Below, in pieces: positions 56,837-64,000 of a DNA stretch of 64,000 nt (position 1 is its first letter; every line of letters starts with the position of its first letter). This DNA comes from Clostridium cavendishii DSM 21758 (lineage in GTDB: Bacteria; Bacillota; Clostridia; Clostridiales; Clostridiaceae). The notes below the pieces were generated by a model that was not told where the DNA came from, made no database searches, and worked only from the letters and a program-made list of their open reading frames with translations. A program made the translations under genes and the position numbers. The DNA is taken from contig NZ_FQZB01000011.1 of assembly GCF_900141845.1 (NCBI RefSeq), forward strand, positions 204,249-268,248, given 5' to 3'.

Positions 56837-58053
56837 TTAGCTCCATCCCTTCCTTTATGTGTTTCCCAAGATTTATATGCACCTAAAAGTTTAAAATTAG
56901 TACTATTTTGCTCTACTAATTCAAGTACCTTTTTGACATTTTCTCCTTGTATACTACCTTCAAAATCTATATATAAATAATGTGAAAAATTGCTATCTCC
57001 CATTGGTCTTGATTCTATTTTTATCATATTAAGATTATTTTCAGTAAAATATCTTAAAATGTTGTATAACTGACCTGATTTATTTCCAAGTGAAAATACT
57101 ACTGTTAATTTGTTAGCATCTTTTTCTGCTCTAAGTTCTTTTGATACTATTACAAATCTAGTTACATTATCTTTTTGATTATTTATATCTGCTTTTAATA
57201 TCTCTAAACCATAAATCTCAGCAGCTCTTTTACTTGCAATAGCAGCCTTAGTATTATCATTCAAATCTCTTACAAGCTTTGCACTTATAGCAGTATTATG
57301 AAAATGAGTTAACTTACAATCCTTAAGAGTCTTTAGATATTTTGTACTTTGTTCAAACCCTTGTGTATGTGAATAGATTTCCTTTACCTCTTCTATTTTA
57401 GTACCTTTAACCCCTAGTAAATTCTGAGAAATTCTTAATCTCTCCTCACCTACTATATAAAAGCCATAATCTCTTACCAAATCATAAACTTTAGTTATTG
57501 CTCCAGTAAAAGAATTCTCCATAGGTAAAACTCCATATTCTATATCACCTTTATTTAAAGCTTCAAATAAGTCTTCAAATTCCTCATAATCATAGGTCTC
57601 TATACAAGAAGCTTCATCACTACATTTACATTCTTCTAATTCTTTACCGTCTATTTTATAATTATCTTTAAAATATTCTAGTAAAGCCTCTTCACTAAAT
57701 GACCCTTTAACTCCAAAAAAACCAACATTTAGCACCTTATTTTTTTCTAGTTTTAGATTATTTGCTGCTACTTTATCGGTGTTAACTTCTATATTTTCAA
57801 TTTGATATTCTTTGCTAAGATTCATCAAAGTTTGAAAAAACCTAGTAGTATATGAAGATAAATCTGAATCCTTAAGCCTATTTACATTCTTTTCAATAAC
57901 TTGTATTTCCCTATCTTTATGGAAAATTTCTATGTTATTTTTCTTTTTATATTCTGCTACCTTTAAAACCATAGACATACGTTTTTCAAAAAGTTCTACC
58001 AATTCTTTATCTATTTCATCTATGTTTTGTCTATACCAATCTAAATCCTCCAT
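56830..58053 (-). CDS. pheA: Chorismate mutase / prephenate dehydratase (P-protein)
   Basis: A fusion for phenylalanine synthesis. An N-terminal chorismate mutase of the AroQ class (about 1-90; IDEIDKELVELFEKRM, HKDREIQVIEK) precedes prephenate dehydratase (GVKGSFSEEAL, MENSFTGAITKVYDL, NQKDNVTRFVIVS) and a C-terminal ACT domain with ESRPMGDSNFSHYLYIDFEG, the Phe-feedback site. I prefer the ATG at 58051-58053, 9 nt after AGGAGG; the ATG at 58057-58059 overlaps the aroC stop as ATGA and is also possible. Confidence 0.95.
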   Translation of the reverse strand: MEDLDWYRQNIDEIDKELVELFEKRMSMVLKVAEYKKKNNIEIFHKDREIQVIEKNVNRLKDSDLSSYTTRFFQTLMNLSKEYQIENIEVNTDKVAANNLKLEKNKVLNVGFFGVKGSFSEEALLEYFKDNYKIDGKELEECKCSDEASCIETYDYEEFEDLFEALNKGDIEYGVLPMENSFTGAITKVYDLVRDYGFYIVGEERLRISQNLLGVKGTKIEEVKEIYSHTQGFEQSTKYLKTLKDCKLTHFHNTAISAKLVRDLNDNTKAAIASKRAAEIYGLEILKADINNQKDNVTRFVIVSKELRAEKDANKLTVVFSLGNKSGQLYNILRYFTENNLNMIKIESRPMGDSNFSHYLYIDFEGSIQGENVKKVLELVEQNSTNFKLLGAYKSWETHKGRDGAKC

Positions 58054-58055
58054 AA

Positions 58056-59111
58056 TCATTTGCCTCCTATTAAGTCTAAAATAGCTAAAGCTGCTATTGT
58101 TTCAATAACTACCAATGCCCTTTGTGCTATACATGGATCATGTCTCCCTTGCACTACTAATTTTGTATCCTCTAAAGTTTTAGCATTTATAGTTCTTTGC
58201 TCCTTAATAATTGATGCTGTTGGTTTAACTGCTGCTCTAAATATTATAGGCATTCCATTTGTTATGCCACCAGTTATACCACCATTATTATTGGAATATG
58301 TTTTTATACATTTACCATCCATATAATATTCATCATTTCCTTCAGATCCTCTCATTTTAGTATAGTCAAAGCCTGCTCCAAATTCTATCCCTTTAATTCC
58401 TGGAACTGAAAAAGCTAAATGAGCTATAGTACTTTCAACTGAATCAAAAAATGGATCTCCTATTCCAGCTTTTAATCCTATTATCCCACATTCAACTACT
58501 CCACCTACAGAATCTCCCTCCATTTTAGCTGAAAGTATTTCATGTTTTACTTTTTCTAAATTTTTATCTTCTAATATAGGTAATTCTTTTCCCCTTAAAC
58601 TTAAAAGAGTCTCCTTATTTAGATTTATAGAATCAAAATAAGCTTCTTCTACTTTCCCTACGCTTTTTAAATGAGCTCCTATGAATATACCCTTTTTCTC
58701 TAATATTTGTTTAGCTAGTGCTCCTGCAAATACTAACGGTGCAGTTATTCTACCTGAAAAATGACCTCCACCTCTATAATCATTAAAGCCATCATATCTT
58801 ATCAATCCTGGGTAATCAGCATGACCAGGTCTCATTACATCTTTTAAAAGTGAATAATCTTTAGAACGTGTATCAATATTTTTAATAACAGCACATATAG
58901 GTGCACCTGTTACTTTACCTTCAAATATACCACTTAAAATTTCTACCTTATCAGCTTCTTTTCTAGCTGTTGATAAATTATTTCTACCTGGTGCTCTTCT
59001 TTCCATTTCTTTATCTATATAATCAAAATCAATTTCAAATCCTGGCTCTAGACCATTTATAACAATCCCTATACCATTTCCATGTGATTCTCCAAATATA
59101 GAAATCTTCAT
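58056..59111 (-). CDS. aroC: Chorismate synthase
   Basis: Forms chorismate from EPSP with reduced FMN. Signatures are FGESHGNGIGIVING, RRAPGRNNLSTARKE, RPGHADYPGLIRYDGFNDYR and RGGGHFSGRITAPLVFAGAL in part, with GGITGGITNGMPI. I start at the ATG at 59109-59111, one base after the aroA stop; extending to 59135 would add eight residues that belong to the aroA overlap. Confidence 0.95.
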   Translation of the reverse strand: MKISIFGESHGNGIGIVINGLEPGFEIDFDYIDKEMERRAPGRNNLSTARKEADKVEILSGIFEGKVTGAPICAVIKNIDTRSKDYSLLKDVMRPGHADYPGLIRYDGFNDYRGGGHFSGRITAPLVFAGALAKQILEKKGIFIGAHLKSVGKVEEAYFDSINLNKETLLSLRGKELPILEDKNLEKVKHEILSAKMEGDSVGGVVECGIIGLKAGIGDPFFDSVESTIAHLAFSVPGIKGIEFGAGFDYTKMRGSEGNDEYYMDGKCIKTYSNNNGGITGGITNGMPIIFRAAVKPTASIIKEQRTINAKTLEDTKLVVQGRHDPCIAQRALVVIETIAALAILDLIGGK

Positions 59112-59112
59112 G

Positions 59113-60399
59113 TTATTTCCCCATACTCCACTCACTCAATTCACCTCCTACTTTAATAAAATCTTTCCAAAAGTTAGGATAGGATTTACTAACACAGCTA
59201 GGATTTTTAAGTATAACTTCTCCCTCACACCTAGTAGAAGCTATTGCAAGCATCATAGCAATTCTATGGTCATCATAACTATCTACTTTAGCTCCTTTTA
59301 ATCCATCCACACCATTTATTATTAAACCATCTTCAAGTTCTATAATGTTAGCACCTAACTTACTAAGCTCCGTAGTAATAGCTCTTAATCTATCACATTC
59401 CTTAATTCTTAACCTACCTGAATTTATAATCTTTGTTTCCCCTTTAGTTAAGGCAGCAACAACTGTAAGTACTGGTATTATATCTGGACAACTTGAGCCA
59501 TCAATTATTGTAGGTTTAAGAGTATTAACTTGTACTTTTACACCCTCTTTAGTAATACTCAAATCACATCCCATTTTTTCTAATATATCTAGTACTTCCT
59601 TATCTCCCTGAAGTGAACTTATATCTATATCCTTTGATATTACATTATTTCCTATAGCTGCTGCAGATAAGAAAAATGCTGCTTGTGAATAATCACCTTC
59701 AACTCTATATTCTCTTGCTTCATACTCTTGATTTCCCTTTATTATAAATTCTTTATAATTATTATTTATAATTTCAACACCGAATTTCCCAAGCATACTT
59801 AATGTTAAATCAATATATGACTTAGATTCTAATTCTGTTGTAATTATTATATTAGAATCTTCCTTTAACATAGGTAATGAAAATAATAATCCACTAATAA
59901 ATTGAGAGCTTATATTCCCTTTAACCTTAAACTCTCCACCTTTAAGTCTTCCTGAAACTTTAAGGTCTAACTCTCCATCTTTATATTCATATAAAATTCC
60001 TTGTTTCTCAAATATATCGTAATATATGTCAAGTGGTCTTTTACCTAAGTTACCTCTTCCTATAAATTTTACTCGGTTATTTTCTATAATTGATATAGGA
60101 ACTAAAAATCTTAAGGTAGAGCCAGATTCATTACAATCTATTAAAATATCCTCATCTAATTTCTTAAAGATATTTTCTCCCTTTATAATAAGTCTATTAC
60201 CTGCAAGCTCTATATCAGCACCTAAAGCCTTCATAGCTTTTATAGTCGCTATTATATCATCTGAAAAATCTATATTTTCAATTATGCTAGTTCCCTTAGA
60301 AAGGGAGGCACATATTACAGCTCTATGTGCCATACTTTTTGAAGGTGGTATATTAACTTCACCATTTAACTTTTTAGGCTTTATCTTTATATAACTCAT
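59113..60399 (-). CDS. aroA: EPSP synthase (3-phosphoshikimate 1-carboxyvinyltransferase)
   Basis: Joins shikimate-3-phosphate and PEP. IPPSKSMAHRAVICASL, NESGSTLRFLVPI and DYSQAAFFLSAA are present. The PEP-site loop reads CNESGSTLRF where many enzymes have GNAGT, as in class II-like EPSP synthases. The ATG overlaps the aroB stop (TGATG) behind GGAGG. Confidence 0.95.
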   Translation of the reverse strand: MSYIKIKPKKLNGEVNIPPSKSMAHRAVICASLSKGTSIIENIDFSDDIIATIKAMKALGADIELAGNRLIIKGENIFKKLDEDILIDCNESGSTLRFLVPISIIENNRVKFIGRGNLGKRPLDIYYDIFEKQGILYEYKDGELDLKVSGRLKGGEFKVKGNISSQFISGLLFSLPMLKEDSNIIITTELESKSYIDLTLSMLGKFGVEIINNNYKEFIIKGNQEYEAREYRVEGDYSQAAFFLSAAAIGNNVISKDIDISSLQGDKEVLDILEKMGCDLSITKEGVKVQVNTLKPTIIDGSSCPDIIPVLTVVAALTKGETKIINSGRLRIKECDRLRAITTELSKLGANIIELEDGLIINGVDGLKGAKVDSYDDHRIAMMLAIASTRCEGEVILKNPSCVSKSYPNFWKDFIKVGGELSEWSMGK

Positions 60400-61505
60400 C
60401 AATTACCTCCTTCTAATAAAAAGAATTCTTGATTTGTTTTATGAATAAAACAATCCCCTATATCCTTTATTAATATAATATTTAAATAATTATTGATATT
60501 CTTTTTATCTAGCATAATAGTTTCTATTATTTCATTATTGGTTTTCTTTACACATTCTCTATTACCATCTGTTAATTTATTTTGGTACAAATCACATTCA
60601 TATGGAAGGTTATACTTTATAAGTATATTCTTTATCCTTTCAGCTAACCCAGTATTTGAAAAGCCTAACTTTTCAGATAATACTGTTATAGTATACATTC
60701 CTATAGCAACACCTTCCCCATGAGTATAGGTTTCATAATTAAAATATTTTTCTATTGCATGGCCTAATGTATGACCAAAGTTTAACATCATTCTATCTCC
60801 AGTGTCTCTTTCATCACGTTCAACAAACTCTCTCTTAATATTGCAGCATGTATAAATAACCTCATCTATATTTGCCATAAGATTCTTCTTATCTTCAAAA
60901 CTTTCTAGTCTCTCAAACAACTTTCTATCTTTTATACAACCATATTTTATTACCTCAGCCATACCATCATAGAAAAATCTTTCTGGTAATGTATTTAAAA
61001 TTTCAATATCTATAAGTACCATCTTAGGATGATAAAAACTACCTACTAAATTCTTACCTCTATCCAAATCAACAGCTACTTTACCCCCTACACTTGAGTC
61101 TACCTGAGCTAATAGTGATGTAGGTATTTGAACAAAATCTATACCTCTTAAAAATGTAGATGCGACAAAACCTGCTAAATCTCCAACAACTCCACCACCA
61201 AACGCAACTATTAAATCACTTCTTGTAACTTTAAAATCTAAAAGTTCATTATAAACAAAAGGTAAAGTATTAAAACTCTTGCTCTTCTCACCAGCTTCTA
61301 TAACTATAATTTTAGTATCAAATCCTGAAGCACTTAAATTGTTGAAAATTTCCTCTCCATATAATCTTTCTAAATTAGTATCTGTTATAACAGCTATTTT
61401 TTTACCTCTAAATATAGATTTTATTTTTTGTCCAAAACTATGTCTTAATCCTTTATCTATAATTATTGGATAACTTCTATCCTTAAGCTTCACTGTAAGT
61501 TCCAT
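60399..61505 (-). CDS. aroB: 3-dehydroquinate synthase
   Basis: Converts DAHP to 3-dehydroquinate with NAD and a metal. GGGVVGDLAGFVASTFLRGI is the NAD loop; VAEVIKYGCIKD and MLNFGHTLGHAIEKYF hold metal ligands. At 368 residues it has normal length. It is coupled to aroA by a one-base overlap. Confidence 0.95.
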   Translation of the reverse strand: MELTVKLKDRSYPIIIDKGLRHSFGQKIKSIFRGKKIAVITDTNLERLYGEEIFNNLSASGFDTKIIVIEAGEKSKSFNTLPFVYNELLDFKVTRSDLIVAFGGGVVGDLAGFVASTFLRGIDFVQIPTSLLAQVDSSVGGKVAVDLDRGKNLVGSFYHPKMVLIDIEILNTLPERFFYDGMAEVIKYGCIKDRKLFERLESFEDKKNLMANIDEVIYTCCNIKREFVERDERDTGDRMMLNFGHTLGHAIEKYFNYETYTHGEGVAIGMYTITVLSEKLGFSNTGLAERIKNILIKYNLPYECDLYQNKLTDGNRECVKKTNNEIIETIMLDKKNINNYLNIILIKDIGDCFIHKTNQEFFLLEGGN

Positions 61506-61618
61506 TATTTAATCCACCTTTTTAATGTACTTTTTTCTTAAATATTGAAAACTAAGAGTTAAAAATTATTATTTTCTTAACTCTCAAACTTATCAATTAA
61601 CATCTCCACTATTAAAAC

Positions 61619-62632
61619 TTATATTTCTCTACCAACTGCTTCTGCTATAAGTCTTAATTCTGAAACTAGTTTATCATAACTTGCAGGTGTTATAGATTGT
61701 TGCCCATCACAAAGTGCTTTTGCAGGATTATTATGAACCTCTATTATAAGACCATCTGCTCCTACTGCAACTGCAGCCTTCGAAAGTGAATCTACCATCC
61801 AAGCCTTACCTGCCGAGTGACTTGGATCAACCACTACTGGTAAATGACTTAATTTCTTTATAGCTGGTATAGCACTTAAGTCTAATGTATTTCTTGTATA
61901 TGTTTCAAAAGTTCTTATTCCTCTTTCACATAAAATAACATCTTCATTACCACCTGCCATTATATATTCAGCTGACATAAGTAGTTCTTCTATGGTAGCT
62001 GATAACCCTCTCTTTAAAAGTATTGGCTTATTAATTGTTCCAAGCTCCTTTAAAAGATCAAAGTTTTGCATATTTCTAGCTCCTACTTGTATTATATCAA
62101 CATCCTGAACGAATTTCTCTATATAATGTGGCGACATTATTTCTGTAACTATAGGAAGTCCTGTATTTTTTCTTGCAATTTTTAATAGTTCCAGACCATC
62201 TGCACCAAGCCCTTGAAAGCTATAAGGTGAAGTTCTAGGCTTAAAAGCCCCTCCTCTTAAAAAACCTGCTCCACTTTTCTTAACTTCATTTGCAATTAAT
62301 GTTATCTGCTCCTTTGTTTCAACTGAACAAGGCCCAGCTATTAAAGCTATTTCTTTTCCTCCAATTTTTCTTCCACAAACATCAATTATTGAATTATCTG
62401 GATGAAAAGCTCTATTTGCCTTTTTAAATGGCTCTTGTACATACATAACCCTTTCAACTATATCGCAAGCTTCAATGCTAGATGAATCTATTTTAGTGGT
62501 ATCTCCAACTAACCCAAGTATGCTTATTTCTGCTCCATCTACAGGATGAACTTGAACCCCTTGCGACTCTAGCTTATTTATAAGCTTATCTACGTCTCCT
62601 TTTTTTGTTTTTGGTTTTAAAATTACTATCAT
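61619..62632 (-). CDS. aroF: DAHP synthase, type I-beta with regulatory N-domain
   Basis: Condenses PEP and erythrose-4-phosphate, the first shikimate step. An N-terminal ferredoxin-like regulatory domain (1-70) precedes the barrel: LIAGPCSVETKEQ, GGAFKPRTSPYSFQGLG, QVGARNMQNFDLL, DPSHSAGK. It is the first structural gene of the operon, placed behind a leader peptide and terminator (62667-62864), so its transcription is probably attenuated by aromatic amino acid supply. Confidence 0.95.
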   Translation of the reverse strand: MIVILKPKTKKGDVDKLINKLESQGVQVHPVDGAEISILGLVGDTTKIDSSSIEACDIVERVMYVQEPFKKANRAFHPDNSIIDVCGRKIGGKEIALIAGPCSVETKEQITLIANEVKKSGAGFLRGGAFKPRTSPYSFQGLGADGLELLKIARKNTGLPIVTEIMSPHYIEKFVQDVDIIQVGARNMQNFDLLKELGTINKPILLKRGLSATIEELLMSAEYIMAGGNEDVILCERGIRTFETYTRNTLDLSAIPAIKKLSHLPVVVDPSHSAGKAWMVDSLSKAAVAVGADGLIIEVHNNPAKALCDGQQSITPASYDKLVSELRLIAEAVGREI

Positions 62633-62666
62633 GATATAAGCCCCCTTTTAAATTTGATTTTTAAGT

Positions 62667-62696
62667 AAAAAAATAAGACTCATATTAATGAGTCTT
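62667..62696 (-). terminator. Attenuator terminator in front of aroF
   Basis: On the minus strand AAGACTCAT, loop TAAT, ATGAGTCTT, then ATTTTTTT: a 9-bp stem (plus 62688-62696 with 62675-62683) and T-run. It lies 66 nt after the leader peptide stop and 34 nt before aroF. The 5' arm can alternatively pair with AATGGGTT at 62747-62754 (8 pairs, two wobble), a candidate antiterminator. Confidence 0.85.
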
Positions 62697-62762
62697 TTTC
62701 ATACTATACTACCTAATTACATGGAATTTAATTTTGGAATATGCTTAACCCATTAGCAAAAA

Positions 62763-62864
62763 TCATATTTTTTTGTAGAACAATTTACCAGCGCTAAAAT
62801 TAAAGCCCCAGCTAAAGTAAAAGCTATAAAATTGTACTACCATTTCTTTCACTAATTTATTCAT
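62763..62864 (-). CDS. Aromatic-rich leader peptide of the aro operon
   Basis: An open frame of 33 codons with GGAGGA 3-4 nt before the ATG at 62862-62864. Ten residues are aromatic (six Phe, three Tyr, one Trp), concentrated in QFYSFYFSWGFNF (11-23), with FY at 29-30. It is downstream of a strong promoter and upstream of a terminator before aroF. This is the layout of a ribosome-stalling attenuation leader that senses charged tRNA-Phe, tRNA-Tyr and tRNA-Trp. Too short for a standard gene call. Confidence 0.88.
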   Translation of the reverse strand: MNKLVKEMVVQFYSFYFSWGFNFSAGKLFYKKI

Positions 62865-62900
62865 AAGTCCTCCGTTTTACTTTTAATTCCATTTTAACTC

Positions 62901-62929
62901 ATTATACTCTTACAATATATATAAGTCAA
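62901..62929 (-). promoter_or_regulatory. Promoter of the aro operon
   Basis: Read on the minus strand: TTGACT (62924-62929), 17-nt spacer, TATAAT (62901-62906). The start would be near 62894, about 30 nt before the leader peptide ATG. The region from here to the C40 gene at 63268 holds no other gene. Confidence 0.9.
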
Positions 62930-63115
62930 TTATTTATTATTTTAAATATTGTAAATAATATTGTTTCAGAACAGTATGTTATATAACTCCTTATCCTATT
63001 GCTTATGGTAGTTAACTCTCTATTAAAGTTTGTTACTATTTAAAATTAAATAAAACTACATCCTAAAGTATAAAATTTTACCTATTGTCATTATTTTTAT
63101 ACCAAAAACCAGAAG

Positions 63116-63155
63116 CCCTATAAAGTAAATTTTTTTCAATTTCTACTTTATAGGG
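63116..63155 (-). terminator. Hairpin downstream of the C40 peptidase gene
   Basis: CCCTATAAAGTA (63116-63127) pairs exactly with 63144-63155, with a 16-nt loop. On the minus strand it is followed by CTTCTGGTTTTTGG, a weak T-tract. A probable terminator for the gene ending at 63268. Confidence 0.65.
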
Positions 63156-63267
63156 TATAAAAATCATAATTAATACTCAAAGTACTTCATATATAAATTG
63201 CACCTTTAAACTGATTTATAAGAATAATTAAAATTTATTATAAAAAATTAAGGATAATACATTTTAA

Positions 63268-64000
63268 TTATTTTATTATTCTCCTAGCTGCAACATAGTC
63301 TGATATTGGTCCTATTTTTACACCATCTCTTGGATTTGCAGCATGTATTATTTGTCCTTTTCCATAATATATTCCTACATGTTCTGGTCTTGAGGCTGTT
63401 CCTCTTTCGAATACTAAATCTCCAGGTTGTAATTCATTAAATGATATTGGTGTACCTTGATTTATTTGCTCATATGTGTTTCCTGATACTCCATATCCAA
63501 AATGTGAAAATACATAAGCTGTAAATCCAGCACAATCAAAGGAATCAGGTCCATGTCCTCCCCAGACATATGGTCTTCCTAAAAATTGCTCTGCATAAGT
63601 AATTATTTTTTGTCTTTCATCTAAATTAGGATTTACATACGTACCATCATACATCGCAGCAACTCTTGTAGTAGAACCGTCAAATTTACCTATTACAAAT
63701 CTTCCTGTAATTCTTGTTGCATCGTAACTACCAAAATCTAATTCACGTTTTGCTACTAAGTTATTACCGGATGATTGTTCCCAACTCATTGCAGCAGGTT
63801 TATAATTTCCGTAATCATACATAGCTATAATTTTATCTTTTTGTTTACCTTTATATCTAGTAGAAGCAACCCTGCCTGTTATTGCATTTGCATCAAAAGA
63901 AGGAGCTACCCAACTTTCTTTTGTAGAATAGGTATCATTGTTATTTATTAATGTCCATGCACTAGTTTTAGCATTACCATAGTCATAAAACATAACGATT
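63268..64000 (-). CDS. NlpC/P60 cell-wall hydrolase with repeat modules, cut by window edge
   Basis: The frame continues upstream past the right edge, so the N-terminus (probably with a signal peptide) is missing; the ATG at 63993 is internal. The visible part has two to three tandem modules of about 48 residues (ITGRVAS...IIAMYDYGNYKPAAMSW; ITGRFVI...RVAAMYDGT), likely for wall or carbohydrate binding. The C-terminal NlpC/P60 (C40) domain has the catalytic Cys in GPDSFDCAGFTAYVF and His in RPEHVGIYYGKGQIIHAA. It should cleave peptidoglycan stem peptides outside the cell. Confidence 0.9.
   Translation of the reverse strand, partial: IVMFYDYGNAKTSAWTLINNNDTYSTKESWVAPSFDANAITGRVASTRYKGKQKDKIIAMYDYGNYKPAAMSWEQSSGNNLVAKRELDFGSYDATRITGRFVIGKFDGSTTRVAAMYDGTYVNPNLDERQKIITYAEQFLGRPYVWGGHGPDSFDCAGFTAYVFSHFGYGVSGNTYEQINQGTPISFNELQPGDLVFERGTASRPEHVGIYYGKGQIIHAANPRDGVKIGPISDYVAARRIIK

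Overview
The window is AT-rich DNA from a spore-forming, anaerobic, low-GC Firmicute, most likely Clostridium sensu stricto. The evidence is the codon use, strong AGGAGG-type ribosome binding sites with frequent TTG starts, a cysteine T-box in front of ubiG-mccB-mccA-luxS, the prkA-yhbH-spoVR sporulation set, rubrerythrin, and an AccD-AccA fusion. I saw no tRNA, rRNA, CRISPR array, prophage or intact insertion sequence.

Layout. 1-506: an Sfp-type phosphopantetheinyl transferase (PPTase) cut by the left edge. 1638-5949: carAB. 6062-17940: a leftward biosynthetic operon (accB, accC, accDA, a decayed type II thioesterase, a single-module C-A-T-E NRPS, and a peptidase-ABC exporter fusion). 18032-18570: a second PPTase, decayed. 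19163-20236: a BtrH-like protein. 20443-25650: manA and a YesMN two-component system with a YesL protein. 25797-29788: ROK kinase, GH1 and GH84 glycosidases. 29996-33504: membrane and lipid genes, and rubrerythrin. 33550-38106: spoVR, yhbH, prkA. 38740-44929: recQ, an uridine-kinase-like gene, a DUF421/DUF4363 pair, and a nucleoid-associated protein. 45030-49125: the T-box-controlled sulfur operon and luxS. 49134-52069: a DUF6106-like protein, a CYTH protein and two flavodoxin-like proteins. 52338-54055: a RibD-like protein with a ruined deaminase domain, followed by ribA. 54087-62864: a nine-gene aromatic amino acid operon behind a probable leader-peptide attenuator. 63268-64000: an NlpC/P60 cell-wall hydrolase cut by the right edge.

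The most interesting system is at 6-18 kb. The NRPS has the architecture of ClbN (C-A-T-E). Its adenylation-domain specificity residues read D-L-T-K-I-G-E-V-G-K, an asparagine code, and its epimerization domain should give D-Asn. The adjacent gene joins a ClbP/XcnG/ZmaM-type D-Asn peptidase, including the three-helix membrane part, to a complete ABC exporter half. Together they look like an N-acyl-D-Asn prodrug capping and uncapping pair, as in colibactin and zwittermicin, but without any warhead assembly line in the window. An acetyl-CoA carboxylase set sits in the same operon. The type II thioesterase and one PPTase beside it are pseudogenes, so the locus has been remodelled while its two core genes stayed open.

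Other points of note are: a 33-residue leader peptide with ten aromatic residues in front of the aro operon, with a terminator and a possible antiterminator; two hairpin repeats that share a loop sequence but have different, self-complementary arms; and the ribD-like/ribA pair without the other riboflavin genes or an FMN riboswitch.
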